From Virgibacillus ihumii (GTDB taxonomy: Bacteria > Bacillota > Bacilli > Bacillales > Amphibacillaceae), in contig NZ_CACVAN010000001.1 in the NCBI RefSeq assembly GCF_902726655.1, positions 1,426,001 through 1,490,000 of the forward strand: DNA of 64,000 nucleotides, read 5' to 3'. A program made the translations under genes and the position numbers. This document shows positions 1 through 9,069 of the stretch, one piece after another (within the stretch, counting starts at the first letter, position 1; each line of letters opens with the position of its first letter). The notes beneath the pieces were generated by a model. It was not told the DNA's origin. It made no database searches and saw only the letters and a list, made by a program, of their open reading frames with translations.

Positions 1-64
1 CAACAGCTGTAATTTCATTCTTATTTGATGTGAATACTTTGCTTAAACCCTCTATTAAAATCAA
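1..64 (-). CDS. metN: MetN, methionine ABC transporter ATPase, N-terminal fragment
   Basis: Only the first 21 codons are in the window; the gene continues past the left edge. The start is a TTG at 62-64 with a GGAGG ribosome site six bases upstream (71-75). The translated start, MILIEGLSKVFTSNKNEITAV in shorter form MILIEGLSKVF, resembles the N-terminus of MetN ATPases. A SAM-I riboswitch with its terminator lies directly upstream, which is the usual control for metNPQ in Bacillaceae. The following genes (yusE, yusF, gcvH, yusI, fadEAN) reproduce the neighbourhood of metN (yusC) in Bacillus subtilis. The known role is ATP-driven methionine import. The call rests on a short fragment plus context. 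Confidence 0.72.
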   Translation of the reverse strand, partial: MILIEGLSKVFTSNKNEITAV

Positions 65-99
65 CAAAATCCTCCTTCAGACACTATTATGCGCCATAA

Positions 100-273
100 A
101 AAATAGAAAAACGTCTTTCCGTAAGAGAACAGAAAGACGTAAAATTGCATCTTCACGTTCTCTCATCTGTCAAAGCAAATGCTTTGCAGGAATTGGCACC
201 TTTCAAATAAAAAATTATTTGAGGTTGCCGCGGTTTCGCAGGGCCAGCCCCTCCACCGCTCAGGATAAGAGAA
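100..273 (-). promoter_or_regulatory. SAM-I riboswitch (S-box) with terminator
   Basis: On the minus strand the P1 strand CTCTTATCC (263-271) is followed by the hallmark GAGCGGTGGAGGG and GGCCCTGCGAAACC blocks, and the 3' P1 strand GATGAGAG lies near 160-167. Downstream, ACGTCTTTC (about 132-140) pairs with GAAAGACGT (111-119) and is followed by a T-rich run, giving an intrinsic terminator. The loop of that terminator carries a GTTCTCTTAC stretch able to pair with the 3' side of P1 as an antiterminator. High S-adenosylmethionine is expected to stop transcription before metN. Confidence 0.95.
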
Positions 274-337
274 TTCACATATTTAATTAATAAAGTATAA
301 AAATGATATTAGCACGCTTCTTCATGCATGTCAATTA

Positions 338-658
338 TTATTTCACAAATAACTCAGGTTTATATTTCATCAGATAGTTATATATATTTGGAATGGAACG
401 AAATGCATAAACCTTTTCTTTTACCTCGTCCCTGTCCTTAATCAGCAGACACGGAACACTTTCCACTTTATACTCCTGCATCAAATCAGGATTCAGGGAT
501 GCATTCATTTCATAAAAAATATGTTCGCCATGTACCGACTCAATTTTATCCAGCATCGATTTTGCCAGACTGCACGTTCCGCAAAATGGTGTGTAAATAT
601 ATAGTAGAAAACGTTCCTGCTGCAAAACTTCCTCAGTTGCTTCCTGCAAACTTATCAC
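338..658 (-). CDS. yusE: Thioredoxin-like protein (YusE family)
   Basis: A 106-residue single-domain thioredoxin-fold protein. It has the redox motif FCGTCSLAK near residues 26-34, a CxxC-type active site at the start of helix 1, and the cis-proline segment VESVPCLLI near residue 68. It probably acts as a cytoplasmic thiol-disulfide oxidoreductase; the partner is unknown. The start is a GTG (656-658) placed one base after the stop codon of the upstream Toprim gene, so the two are cotranscribed and probably translationally coupled. The same pair (yusF-yusE) is found next to metN in Bacillus subtilis. No signal peptide or membrane segment is seen. Confidence 0.85.
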   Translation of the reverse strand: MISLQEATEEVLQQERFLLYIYTPFCGTCSLAKSMLDKIESVHGEHIFYEMNASLNPDLMQEYKVESVPCLLIKDRDEVKEKVYAFRSIPNIYNYLMKYKPELFVK

Positions 659-659
659 C

Positions 660-1013
660 CTATTGTAAAAAAATCGGATTGACCCTGATACCTTTTCCGG
701 CCAATTCCACTGCTATATCGTGTTCCGGGGTTGCGGCAACTTCGCGGTATTCACCGCTTACATGCATATGTTCGGCATGAGGAAGTTCCCGTGTCAACTG
801 CCGCCGCAATTTAATTCCGGAACTGTCTTCATCCACCAAAATATAGACGTCACGATCGTCCAAATTGTACGTCTCCAGCAGTTCATCAAATCGCTCAACG
901 CCAAGTGTGCCATTCGTGCAAACGACATCCAGTTCTTCCGCTATAACCTTTTTAATTTGCTTCTTGTCGGTCAAACCTTCTACAATAATTATCTTTCCCG
1001 GATCATCCGTCAT
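660..1013 (-). CDS. yusF: Toprim domain protein (YusF family)
   Basis: A small stand-alone Toprim protein: IIIVEGLTDKKQI near the N-terminus holds the conserved glutamate of strand 1, and DVYILVDEDSSGIKLRR holds the DxD metal-binding pair. Toprim folds occur in primases, topoisomerases and RNase M5-like nucleases; the function of this small family is not firmly known. The open frame extends to 1046, but an extended -10 (TGTTATAAT, 1052-1060) sits so close that transcription would begin near that ATG. A GGGAG ribosome site (1024-1028) instead fits the GTG at 1016 or ATG at 1013, and the latter is given. It is followed directly by yusE. Confidence 0.8.
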   Translation of the reverse strand: MTDDPGKIIIVEGLTDKKQIKKVIAEELDVVCTNGTLGVERFDELLETYNLDDRDVYILVDEDSSGIKLRRQLTRELPHAEHMHVSGEYREVAATPEHDIAVELAGKGIRVNPIFLQ

Positions 1014-1051
1014 CACCAAATCGCTCCCAGCTGAAAACAGATTCATTTTAA

Positions 1052-1060
1052 ATTATAACA
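1052..1060 (-). promoter_or_regulatory. Extended -10 promoter for yusF-yusE
   Basis: TGTTATAAT on the minus strand matches an extended -10 element (TGnTATAAT). It lies between the gcvH terminator and yusF and would start transcription near 1045. No good -35 is visible, as is common with extended -10 promoters. Confidence 0.5.
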
Positions 1061-1183
1061 CAGCACCCAGTCTGTATTGTTATTTTATGCCTCGATGCAA
1101 TAATTCATTACGATTACAAAATTCAGCTATCTTTAAGGCTTTATAACATCGACCGTATAAGCTTGCCATCTGCAAAAAGAAAA

Positions 1184-1206
1184 AAAGCAGGCCTTGAGCC
1201 CGCTTT
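1184..1206 (-). terminator. Terminator after gcvH
   Basis: On the minus strand AAGCGGG pairs with CCTGCTT around a short loop and is followed by a run of seven or more T. It begins within a few bases of the gcvH stop codon. Confidence 0.8.
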
Positions 1207-1210
1207 TTCT

Positions 1211-1594
1211 TTAGTCTTCATCTACAATTTCTTCATATTTTTCAGGTGAAAGCAGTTTATCAAGTTCTGATTCATCTGATGGCTCCACTACAACCATCCA
1301 TGCTTTGTCGTACGGGGATTCATTAACAAATTCAGGACTGTCTTCCAGTTCTTCATTAATCTCAACTACTTTTCCGCTGATCGGCGCATACAATTCCGAT
1401 ACTGTTTTTACAGATTCTACACTGCCAAAAGGCTCATCCAGTTCGAGTTCATCACCAGCTTCCGGAAGTTCAACAAATACGATGTCACCTAATTCGGATT
1501 GTGCAAAGTCGGTAATGCCGATTCGTACTTTGTCACCTTCTTTTTTAACCCATTCGTGCTCTTCTGAATATAACAAATCTTTCGGTAAACTCAT
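1211..1594 (-). CDS. gcvH: Glycine cleavage system H protein
   Basis: A 127-residue lipoyl carrier protein. H protein shuttles the aminomethyl group between the P, T and L proteins of the glycine cleavage complex, and in Bacillus it also serves as the hub for lipoyl transfer to other enzymes. The lipoylation motif [16 protein letters not shown] is present with the target lysine near residue 63, and the N-terminus [17 protein letters not shown] is typical. The frame opens at 1621, but the ATG at 1594 has an ideal GGAGGG site seven bases upstream and gives the family's usual length. It stands alone between yusF and yusI, as in Bacillus subtilis; the other glycine cleavage genes are not nearby. 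Confidence 0.96.
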   Translation of the reverse strand: MSLPKDLLYSEEHEWVKKEGDKVRIGITDFAQSELGDIVFVELPEAGDELELDEPFGSVESVKTVSELYAPISGKVVEINEELEDSPEFVNESPYDKAWMVVVEPSDESELDKLLSPEKYEEIVDED

Positions 1595-1657
1595 TGAAAT
1601 CCCTCCGATAATAGATTGCATTTTTACTATACTAAGTTCGGGCTGTTTTTTCCAGTA

Positions 1658-2014
1658 CTACTTCCAGGTTTCCTCAAAAACCTCTTCTTTGAAACCAACC
1701 GTTACATTTTCTCCATCAGTGACAATCGGCCGTTTAATCAGCATACCGTCAGACGAAAGCAATTCTGCCATTTCTTCTGCATCCGCATCTTTGATTTTTT
1801 CCTTTATGTTTTGTTCCCGATATTTCTTCCCACTCGTATTAAAAAATTTTTTAGCTGGCAGACCGCTTTTATCAATCAATTCCAACAGCTTATCTTTAGA
1901 CGGTGGCGTTTCTACAATATGTACAGGCTTATAATCCAATTTCTGTTCGTCCAGCCACTTTTTTGCCTTTTTACAAGTACCACAGTTCGGATACCAGTAA
2001 AATGTCAATCCCAT
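1658..2014 (-). CDS. yusI: ArsC/Spx-family protein (YusI)
   Basis: A 118-residue thioredoxin-fold protein of the arsenate reductase/Spx/MgsR family. The N-terminal YPNCGTCKKAKKWLDE carries a CxxC pair, and the C-terminal part has the family segments GMLIKRPIVTDG and VGFKEEVFEETW. The function of YusI is not established; relatives reduce arsenate or bind the RNA polymerase alpha subunit. An in-frame ATG at 2029 overlaps the ribosome site, while the ATG at 2014 has GGAGGG spaced seven bases away and is chosen. The gene sits between gcvH and fadE as in Bacillus subtilis. Confidence 0.88.
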   Translation of the reverse strand: MGLTFYWYPNCGTCKKAKKWLDEQKLDYKPVHIVETPPSKDKLLELIDKSGLPAKKFFNTSGKKYREQNIKEKIKDADAEEMAELLSSDGMLIKRPIVTDGENVTVGFKEEVFEETWK

Positions 2015-2154
2015 TCCGCATCCCTCCATTTATTCCTATTGGATACATTATAGCAAAAATACGGAAGAATGGTCGACGAAAAAGCTGAGAATAAAAATTC
2101 GACGTAATCCATCAACTTCTGGTAATGCCAAACCGCAGTCAATCACGTGCTTGG

Positions 2155-2203
2155 AAAAAACAAAACTGCAGCACCGGTTAAGGTGAGGCAGTTTTGTTTT
2201 CTT
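2155..2203 (-). terminator. Terminator after fadE (bidirectional shape)
   Basis: AAAACAAAACTGC and GCAGTTTTGTTTT form a 13-bp stem around a loop that itself contains CACC/GGTG. T-runs follow on both strands; the minus orientation ends the fad transcript a few bases past the fadE stop. Confidence 0.8.
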
Positions 2204-2204
2204 C

Positions 2205-3989
2205 TTACACGTAATATTTTTCAGATTCAATTATTCCCGCTGCAATTTCACGTTTTTTCGCAATTACGTTTGTCGGCGTATGACGGGTCAGTTTCCGCAA
2301 TGATGACAGCATCATACGGAGTGTGTCACCGGATTCAACAGCAATTAACGTTTCTTTTGCATCCGCTTCGATGCGGTTAAATGCTTCCTGCACATATACT
2401 TGTGTATACAGAAGTTTTTGCTTCGCTTTTTCTGCACCGTCTTTGTTGAATGCCTTTTCGGTACGGAGAATGGCAGATTCCATATTGTAAACCTCTGCTG
2501 TCATATCAGCTAGGTTAACCAGGATTTCCTGTTCATTCTCGAGCTTTTTCATATATTTTTGTGCAGCGAGACCTGCGCCAAGCAGCACCATTTTCTTCGC
2601 GTTTTTCAACAGATATTTTTCCTGATCCAATGGTTCGTCGCCAACTTCTTCCGGCATCATCATCATGAGCTCTTCCTGCAAAGTTTGTGCTTTTTGCAGC
2701 AGTGGCAACTCGCCTTTCATTGCCTTTTTCAGTAATGTTCCTGGTACAATCAGCCGGTTAATTTCATTGGTTCCTTCAAAAATCCGATTGATCCGTGAGT
2801 CACGATACATGCGGGCAACTTCATATTCTTCCATGAAACCATACCCGCCATGCAGTTGTACCGCCTCATCAGTAACATAATCCAGACACTCTGTCGCTGT
2901 ATATTTGTTCATCGAGCATTCAATCTGATACTCTGCGATGGCTTTTGCAACTTCACGCCCATCCTTCAACTGTTCATCGGTCAATGCCCCCATGCGCTGT
3001 TCAAACAAGCCTACTGTCCGGTAAACGGCACTTTCATTGGCATATGTCCTTGCCGCCATTGCGGCAAGTTTTTCCTGTGTCAGGCTGAATCTGGAAATCG
3101 GCGTATTAAATTGCTTCCGTTCGTTCACATATTTTGTCGCGAGTTCAATTCCTCTTTTTGAACCGCCGACACCGCCGATTGCCAATTTGTAGCGGCCAAC
3201 GTTCAGGATGTTAAAGGCGATTTTGTGTCCCTTTCCTTTATCACCGAGCAAGTTTTCCACCGGCACTTCCGCATCTTCCAAAATAAGTGTACGTGTCGAT
3301 GAACTTTTGATTCCCATTTTATGCTCTTCCGGACCTGTAGAAACACCCGGAAATTCACGTTCAACAATAAATGCTGAAAAATGCTCGCCATCAATTTTGG
3401 CATAAACAATGAAAACATCGGCAAAAGCTGAATTCGTGATCCACTGTTTTTCACCGTTTAAAATGTAATGTGTACCGGCATCGTTCAATTTTGCAGTCGT
3501 TTTTGCACCAAGCGCATCAGAACCTGAGCTCGGTTCTGTCAGTGCATATGCGGCCAGCAATTCACCTGTCGCCAGTTTGGGCAGATAGTTTTCTTTTTGT
3601 GCAGCATTTCCGAAAAATACGATTGGAAGTGAACCAATTCCGACATGGGCCCCATGTGTTACCGAGAATCCGCCTGCGCGTGAAAATTTCTCCGTGATTA
3701 ATGATGAACTGATTTTGTCAAGCGCCAGACCGCCATACTCTTCCGGAACATCAGCACCGAGTAGCCCAAGTCCCCCTGCTTTTTTCAGCAAATCCACTGA
3801 ATGTTCAAATTCATGATTTTCCAGATTGTCAATCTTCGGTAATACTTCACCAGCAACAAAATCTTCCGTCGTTTTAGCAATCATGTTATGTTCATCGGTA
3901 AAATCTTCAGGCGTTATAACATCATCGCCTGTCAGGTCTTCAATTAAAAATGCTCCGCCCTTAAAAAGCCTTTCTTTCGTTTCGCCCAT
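2205..3989 (-). CDS. fadE: Acyl-CoA dehydrogenase FadE (YusJ)
   Basis: A 594-residue flavoprotein that carries out the first step of fatty acid beta-oxidation, oxidising acyl-CoA to trans-2-enoyl-CoA with FAD. The N-terminal, middle and C-terminal acyl-CoA dehydrogenase domains are all present: AYALTEPSSGSDALG near residue 150, QWITNSAFADVF near 185, and the catalytic region RIFEGTNEINRL near 410 with the base glutamate. About 180 further residues follow, as in the long FadE/VLCAD-like enzymes of Bacillus. The ATG has an AAAGGA site. It is the last gene of the fadN-fadA-fadE set; a 123-bp gap separates it from fadA, and no separate FadR box was seen there. Confidence 0.95.
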   Translation of the reverse strand: MGETKERLFKGGAFLIEDLTGDDVITPEDFTDEHNMIAKTTEDFVAGEVLPKIDNLENHEFEHSVDLLKKAGGLGLLGADVPEEYGGLALDKISSSLITEKFSRAGGFSVTHGAHVGIGSLPIVFFGNAAQKENYLPKLATGELLAAYALTEPSSGSDALGAKTTAKLNDAGTHYILNGEKQWITNSAFADVFIVYAKIDGEHFSAFIVEREFPGVSTGPEEHKMGIKSSSTRTLILEDAEVPVENLLGDKGKGHKIAFNILNVGRYKLAIGGVGGSKRGIELATKYVNERKQFNTPISRFSLTQEKLAAMAARTYANESAVYRTVGLFEQRMGALTDEQLKDGREVAKAIAEYQIECSMNKYTATECLDYVTDEAVQLHGGYGFMEEYEVARMYRDSRINRIFEGTNEINRLIVPGTLLKKAMKGELPLLQKAQTLQEELMMMMPEEVGDEPLDQEKYLLKNAKKMVLLGAGLAAQKYMKKLENEQEILVNLADMTAEVYNMESAILRTEKAFNKDGAEKAKQKLLYTQVYVQEAFNRIEADAKETLIAVESGDTLRMMLSSLRKLTRHTPTNVIAKKREIAAGIIESEKYYV

Positions 3990-4112
3990 TATAATCGTTC
4001 CTTTCCATTATGGAATATTGGCCAAGCATCTCGCTTACCCAGAAATAAACCGTTGTCAAATCGAATTAACCGTTGATTTGTGTCACTCCCTCGATTGGCG
4101 TTACACATTCAC

Positions 4113-5288
4113 TTACAGCAGTTCAAACACACCGGCTGCACCCATTCCACCGCCGATACACATGGTTACGACACCATATTGTACGTTCCGCCGTTTCATT
4201 TCATGAATGAGGCTAAGCGTTAATTTGGTTCCTGTCATGCCAAGTGGGTGACCTAGTGCAATTGCGCCGCCATTGACATTGACGATTTCCGGATCCAAAT
4301 CAAGCGCCTGGATGACCCTTACTGATTGAGATGCAAACGCTTCGTTCAGTTCAATCAGACCAATATCTTTCAGCTCCAATCCGGCAATTTTTAATGCCTT
4401 TGGAACTGCTCCCACTGGACCAACGCCCATAATTTCCGGCTCAACCCCGGCAACCGCAAATGAATGAAATTTGGCCATTGGCTTCAACCCTTCCGCATCA
4501 GCCTTTTCCCGGTCCATTATCAAAACCGATGCCGCTCCATCGCTCATTTGTGAGGAATTTCCGGCGGTTACAGAGCCTTTCACATTGAACGCCGGGCGTA
4601 ATTTTGCCAAGATTTCGGTTGTTGTACCTTCACGCACACCTTCGTCCATTTTGAACAACGTTTTCTTTTCTTCAATGTTGTTTTTTGCACCGACAACACG
4701 TTCTGTAACTTCGACCGGTACAATTTCATCGTTGAAATTGCCGTCTTTAATTGCTTTAGCCGCACGTTCATGACTTTGTGCTGCAAATTTATCCTGGTCC
4801 TCCCGTGAAATGTTAAACCGATTTGCTACTTCCTCTGCTGTATAGCCCATTCCCATGTAATATCCAGGAGCGTCCTGGACAAGCTTTGGATTTGGTTTAA
4901 TCACGTGACCGCCAACTGGAACTAGACTCATAGATTCGGCACCACCAGCAATCATCGTATCACTTGCACCGACCATAATACGCTCAGCTGCATAAGCGAT
5001 ACTTTGCAGACCGGATGAGCAATAGCGGTTAATTGTAATTCCCGGTACATCATGTTTCAGTCCGGCAAGACCCGCAATATTTCGTGCCATGTTCATGCCC
5101 TGTTCTGCTTCCGGCATCGCACATCCGATAATCACATCATCAATATTGCCAGCATAATTGCCGGCCCGTTTTAATGTTTCTTTTATTGTTAATGCTGCCA
5201 GGTCATCAGGTCTCGTGTTGGCCAGTGACCCTTTGTTTGCTTTACCTACAGGGGTTCTTGCACCTGCAACAATTACTGCTTCCTTCAC
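4113..5288 (-). CDS. fadA: Acetyl-CoA acyltransferase (3-ketoacyl-CoA thiolase)
   Basis: A 391-residue thiolase of normal length that cleaves 3-ketoacyl-CoA to acetyl-CoA and a shortened acyl-CoA, the last step of the beta-oxidation cycle. The acyl-accepting cysteine is in NRYCSSGLQS (Cys90), the catalytic histidine in ALGHPLGMTG (His347), and the second catalytic cysteine in TMCIGGGMG (Cys377). The start is GTG (5286-5288) with a GAGGGGGAAG ribosome site. It lies 20 bp downstream of fadN in the same direction, so the two form an operon. Its placement beside the multifunctional FadN matches Bacillus subtilis yusL-yusK. Confidence 0.96.
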   Translation of the reverse strand: MKEAVIVAGARTPVGKANKGSLANTRPDDLAALTIKETLKRAGNYAGNIDDVIIGCAMPEAEQGMNMARNIAGLAGLKHDVPGITINRYCSSGLQSIAYAAERIMVGASDTMIAGGAESMSLVPVGGHVIKPNPKLVQDAPGYYMGMGYTAEEVANRFNISREDQDKFAAQSHERAAKAIKDGNFNDEIVPVEVTERVVGAKNNIEEKKTLFKMDEGVREGTTTEILAKLRPAFNVKGSVTAGNSSQMSDGAASVLIMDREKADAEGLKPMAKFHSFAVAGVEPEIMGVGPVGAVPKALKIAGLELKDIGLIELNEAFASQSVRVIQALDLDPEIVNVNGGAIALGHPLGMTGTKLTLSLIHEMKRRNVQYGVVTMCIGGGMGAAGVFELL

Positions 5289-5308
5289 CTTTTCTTCCCC
5301 CTCTTCAA

Positions 5309-7708
5309 TTAGTTGCGTAATGGTTTACCTTTTAACAGCATGTGCTGCATACGCTGTTGTGTCATTGGTTCTGAAATTAAACTCAGGAATGCTTCACGTT
5401 CCAAATCAAGCATTGTCTGCTCATCGATTAAAGTACCTTCTTTAATGCGTCCTCCTGATAGCACATAGGCCAATTTTTCAGCAATTTTCACATCATGGTC
5501 TGATGCATAGCCCCCAAAGCGCAGTGTTTTTGCTCCAAGGAGCATCGCGGCATAACCGGCATCTCCAACAACCGGAATTTTTTCAGGCTGCGGTGCTTGG
5601 TAGCCCGACTTATCCAATGCAAGCACACGTTGCTTGGCATCATGTAGCAAGTGATCCGGATTTATACTGATGGCATCATTTTTATTCAAAAATCCGTTCT
5701 CTACAGCTTCCTCTGCAGATGTCGATACCTTTGCCATCGCTACTTTTTCAAAAACATCATTGGCAACTTTGGTCAAATCCAGCTTCACGCCCTTCGGCAG
5801 ATTGCGGAGTTCTTTCAAATAAAGTTCTTTTGTTCCGCCACCGCCCGGAATGAGCCCGACGCCAAATTCAACAAGTCCCATATACGTTTCGGCTGATGCC
5901 TGAATGGCCGCAGCCGGCAAGGAAACTTCCGCACCGCCTCCGAGTGTCATATTAAATGGCGCAGTGACCACCGGCTTTTCGGAATACTTAATGTTCATCG
6001 CCATGTTCTGGAACTGGCGGACAACCATGTCGAGTTCAAAGAAATTGTCATCCTGTGCTTCCATCAGCATCAAGCCAAGGTTGGCACCGACACAGAAATT
6101 TTTACCCTGGTTACCGATTACAAGTCCTTTGTAATTTTTGCCGACTTCTTCAATGGCATGATTTACCATTTGAATAATGTCCAGTCCGATAGCATTGCTT
6201 TGTGAATGGAACTCAAGCAGTGCAACATCATCTCCCATATCTATCAAACTGGCACCGGTATTTTTTTTGATAACACCATTGACTTCTTTCATCCGCTTTA
6301 TATTAATCTCTTTCGGGTTAAAATACTGTTGATTGTATTCGCCGTTGTCATAATAGTAGACATTGCCATTTTCCGTTTTATAAAACGAGTCATTGCCGCT
6401 TTCAAGCATTTTCAATACCCATGCCGGAATCGTTTCGCCTTCTTCCTGCATACGCTCAACAGATTTTTTCACACCGATGGCATCCCATGTTTCAAATGGG
6501 CCAATTTCCCAGCCAAAGCCCCACTTCATTGCCTGATCAATGGAAACAATGTCATCAGCAATTTCACCGCTCAGTTCAGCCGAGTAAAGCAATGCCGGTT
6601 TCAGCACAGACCAGACAAAGTCGCCTGCGCGATCACCTTTCGCATTTACAAGCGCTTTCAATTTTTGCCTTGAACCTTTCTCCTGTTTGGCCAGTTCCGT
6701 TGCCTGGGTCTTTAATTTTCTGCGATCCTCATATTCCAGTGTGTTCGGGTTCAATTGATAGATTGTACTTCCATCTTTTCCTTTCTTCTTCAGGAAGAAC
6801 CCTTGGCCGCTCTTTGCGCCGAACCAGCCTTTCTCCTGCATTTTCAACATGAAGTCAGGCACCTCGAACAATTCTTTTTCCTTGCCTTCCACCTGATCAT
6901 GCACATTATTTGCCACATGAATGAACGTATCCAGTCCGACAACATCCAATGTGCGGAACGTGGCACTTTTCGGACGCCCGATCATCGGACCTGTGACTGA
7001 ATCCACTTCCCCGATACTGTAGCCGCCTTTCAGCATTTCCTGAACTGTTACCAAAAGTCCATACGTACCAATCCGGTTTGCAATGAAGTTCGGTGTATCC
7101 TTCGCTTCGACAACACCTTTACCTAAAACGTCCTCCCCGAATTTTTTCATGAAAGCCAGAACTTCCGAATCCGTATCTTTCGTCGGAATCACTTCAAGCA
7201 ATTTCAAATAACGTGGCGGATTGAAAAAATGTGTGCCCATAAAATGTTTTCGGAAATCCTCTGAGCAATCTGCTGACATCGCTCCCACCGAAATCCCTGA
7301 TGTATTGGAACTGACAATCGTTCCCTCTTTACGATATTTATCCACATTGGCAAAGACTTTTTTCTTAATATCCAAATTTTCAACAACGACTTCAATAATC
7401 CAGTCAACATCTGCCAGCTTCTCCATGTCGTCATCCATGTTACCAATCTCGATTAAATCGAGGCTCTTTTTGGATGTGATGGGTGATGGCTTTTGTTTAA
7501 GCAATGCTTTTTTGCTTTCTGCTGCCATACGATTTCGGACAGCGTTGTCGTCCAGTGTAAATCCTTTTTTCTCTTCATCCTTGGTTAATTCACGCGGTGC
7601 AATATCAAGCATAATTGTTGGTATCCCTACATTGGCCAGGTGTGCAGCAATTCCGGATCCCATTACACCTGAGCCCAGCACCGCGGCACGCTTGATTGAG
7701 TGCTTCAT
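5309..7708 (-). CDS. fadN: FadN, 3-hydroxyacyl-CoA dehydrogenase / enoyl-CoA hydratase
   Basis: A 799-residue bifunctional enzyme for the middle steps of beta-oxidation. The N-terminal half is an NAD-dependent 3-hydroxyacyl-CoA dehydrogenase, with dinucleotide motif GSGVMGSGIAAHLANVG at residues 13-29 and the segment FFNPPRYLKLLEV. The C-terminal half is a crotonase-fold hydratase with NFCVGANLGLML, TLGGGAEVSLPA and VGLIPGGGGTKE. This domain order, dehydrogenase first, is the Bacillus FadN arrangement and the reverse of E. coli FadB. The ATG has a strong GAGGGGG site. A FadR operator lies 23 bp upstream, so it is probably the first gene of the fadNAE operon, repressed when long-chain acyl-CoA is scarce. 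Confidence 0.96.
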   Translation of the reverse strand: MKHSIKRAAVLGSGVMGSGIAAHLANVGIPTIMLDIAPRELTKDEEKKGFTLDDNAVRNRMAAESKKALLKQKPSPITSKKSLDLIEIGNMDDDMEKLADVDWIIEVVVENLDIKKKVFANVDKYRKEGTIVSSNTSGISVGAMSADCSEDFRKHFMGTHFFNPPRYLKLLEVIPTKDTDSEVLAFMKKFGEDVLGKGVVEAKDTPNFIANRIGTYGLLVTVQEMLKGGYSIGEVDSVTGPMIGRPKSATFRTLDVVGLDTFIHVANNVHDQVEGKEKELFEVPDFMLKMQEKGWFGAKSGQGFFLKKKGKDGSTIYQLNPNTLEYEDRRKLKTQATELAKQEKGSRQKLKALVNAKGDRAGDFVWSVLKPALLYSAELSGEIADDIVSIDQAMKWGFGWEIGPFETWDAIGVKKSVERMQEEGETIPAWVLKMLESGNDSFYKTENGNVYYYDNGEYNQQYFNPKEINIKRMKEVNGVIKKNTGASLIDMGDDVALLEFHSQSNAIGLDIIQMVNHAIEEVGKNYKGLVIGNQGKNFCVGANLGLMLMEAQDDNFFELDMVVRQFQNMAMNIKYSEKPVVTAPFNMTLGGGAEVSLPAAAIQASAETYMGLVEFGVGLIPGGGGTKELYLKELRNLPKGVKLDLTKVANDVFEKVAMAKVSTSAEEAVENGFLNKNDAISINPDHLLHDAKQRVLALDKSGYQAPQPEKIPVVGDAGYAAMLLGAKTLRFGGYASDHDVKIAEKLAYVLSGGRIKEGTLIDEQTMLDLEREAFLSLISEPMTQQRMQHMLLKGKPLRN

Positions 7709-7730
7709 GATTTGTCCCCCTCACTCTATT

Positions 7731-7748
7731 TGAATGAACACTCATTCA
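7731..7748. promoter_or_regulatory. FadR operator
   Basis: TGAATGAACACTCATTCA is an 18-bp inverted repeat matching the known Bacillus FadR box (TGAATGAnTAnTCATTCA type). It lies just upstream of fadN. FadR is a TetR-family repressor released by long-chain acyl-CoA. Confidence 0.9.
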
Positions 7749-7931
7749 TTTTTTATCGTAAAAATAAAAGATAGCTCCCTATCCGTCTATTCCAAGTATA
7801 AATTATTATCTGATTTTTAGCAAATAAAAATGAATTTATTTTTGTTGAAGATTATTGCACGTTAGACTGTTCCCCTTTTGAAAACTGCGTTAAACTGATA
7901 TAGGCATCATTTACAGAAAGGAATTTGAGAT

Positions 7932-8783
7932 ATGAAAAAGTTAATGTACGAATACCTGTTAATTATTATCGGCGCAACACTCGTCGCTCTTTCTTATAAT
8001 ATATTCCTGCTGCCGGCCAAACTTGCAGCCGGTGGTATTTCCGGGGTCAGTACCATTCTGTATGAATTGTATGAGCTGAGTCCAGCATATACCCAGTTTC
8101 TGATCAATTTACCGATATTTATTCTGGGCTGGATCGCGTTGGGAAAAGATTTCAGCGGTAAAACACTCGTCGGAACATTTTGGGTTCCATTTATCATTTA
8201 TTTGAGTGCAGATATCCCGTATACCATAACGAATCCATTGTTGGGTGCCATCTACGGCGGAATCATTCTGGGTGTTGGCTTAGGCACGGTTTATAAAGGC
8301 GGCGGGTCAACCGGCGGAACCGCAGCGATTGCCCAGGTTGTCAAAAAATTCACCGGTCTTTCAAGCGGCTATTCGCAATTAATTGTTGACGGTTTTGTCG
8401 TTATCTCTTCTATAATCGTCTTTAATTTGGAGTTGACACTCTTTGCATTAATGTGTATCTATATTACGAGTAAGACAATCGATATGGTCCAGCTGCGCAC
8501 TTCCGCATCAAAGCTTATCCTGATCATTACCGAGCAGGAAGAAAAAATCCAACAATTGATCAATGAACAAATTGATCGCGGTATGACAAAAATCCGTACG
8601 GTAGGCGGTTACTCAAACGAGAACAAAACAATGATTCTCTGTGTAACAGAACAGCAGGAAGCTGTACAGCTGAAACGGATGCTGCAACAGGAAGAACCAA
8701 CTTCATTTGTGATTTTCCTGAACGCATCAGAAATTCTCGGCCGCGGCTTTTCGTTGGACAAGTATTATGGGCAAAAGCTGTAG
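7932..8783 (+). CDS. YitT family membrane protein with DUF2179 domain
   Basis: A 283-residue membrane protein. Five or six hydrophobic helices span about residues 8-190 (for example LLIIIGATLVALSYNIFLL at the N-terminus and GAIYGGIILGVGLGTVYKGG), followed by a soluble DUF2179 domain of about 80 residues ending in SEILGRGFSLDKYY. The family is common in several copies in Bacillaceae; the substrate and role are not established. The ATG has a GAAAGGA site. The gene is monocistronic and divergent from the fad operon; a 13-bp hairpin follows the stop. A second, shorter family member is at 20681. Confidence 0.88.
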   Translation: MKKLMYEYLLIIIGATLVALSYNIFLLPAKLAAGGISGVSTILYELYELSPAYTQFLINLPIFILGWIALGKDFSGKTLVGTFWVPFIIYLSADIPYTITNPLLGAIYGGIILGVGLGTVYKGGGSTGGTAAIAQVVKKFTGLSSGYSQLIVDGFVVISSIIVFNLELTLFALMCIYITSKTIDMVQLRTSASKLILIITEQEEKIQQLINEQIDRGMTKIRTVGGYSNENKTMILCVTEQQEAVQLKRMLQQEEPTSFVIFLNASEILGRGFSLDKYYGQKL

Positions 8784-8808
8784 CACGGAGTTAATTCGCA
8801 TCCATATT

Positions 8809-8840
8809 GCAATCACTGAATCTATTTATTCAGTGATTGC
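8809..8840 (+). terminator. Hairpin after the YitT gene
   Basis: GCAATCACTGAAT and ATTCAGTGATTGC form a perfect 13-bp stem with a CTATTT loop, 25 bp past the stop codon. The downstream T-run is weak, so it may be an RNA-stabilising hairpin or an inefficient terminator. Confidence 0.6.
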
Positions 8841-8875
8841 CTGATTAAATCAACGCTTTTCAACTTCTATCGGTA

Positions 8876-8971
8876 GTTGATCCGAATGACCCCCGTATGG
8901 TTGATGTTCTGCTCATGCGGTTGATGTTTCGATCGTACAGTTGATGTTCCGCCCGTGCGGTTGATGTTCTG
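8876..8971 (+). repeat. 20-bp tandem repeat array A, left part
   Basis: Three full units in exact 20-bp phase (8901-8960) of the form TTGATGTTCCGCTCGTGCGG, preceded by one irregular unit and followed by a partial unit TTGATGTTCTG that is interrupted by the insertion sequence at 8972. Units vary at a few positions (CATGCGG, CGTACAG, CGTGCGG). The array resumes in phase after the element at 10374. Each unit can form a small inverted repeat, CCGC-TCGT-GCGG. Confidence 0.95.
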
Positions 8972-9069
8972 GGTTAAGTCCGTATAATTGTGTAAAAGCG
9001 AAATAAGAAAGGGCCATATTAATTCCTATGATACAATGTTTTCAACCACAAAAACATAAGGAGGAATTA

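Noticed and set aside
30..290. 86-codon plus-strand frame at the left edge
   Set aside because: It is antisense to the metN start and the SAM-I riboswitch.
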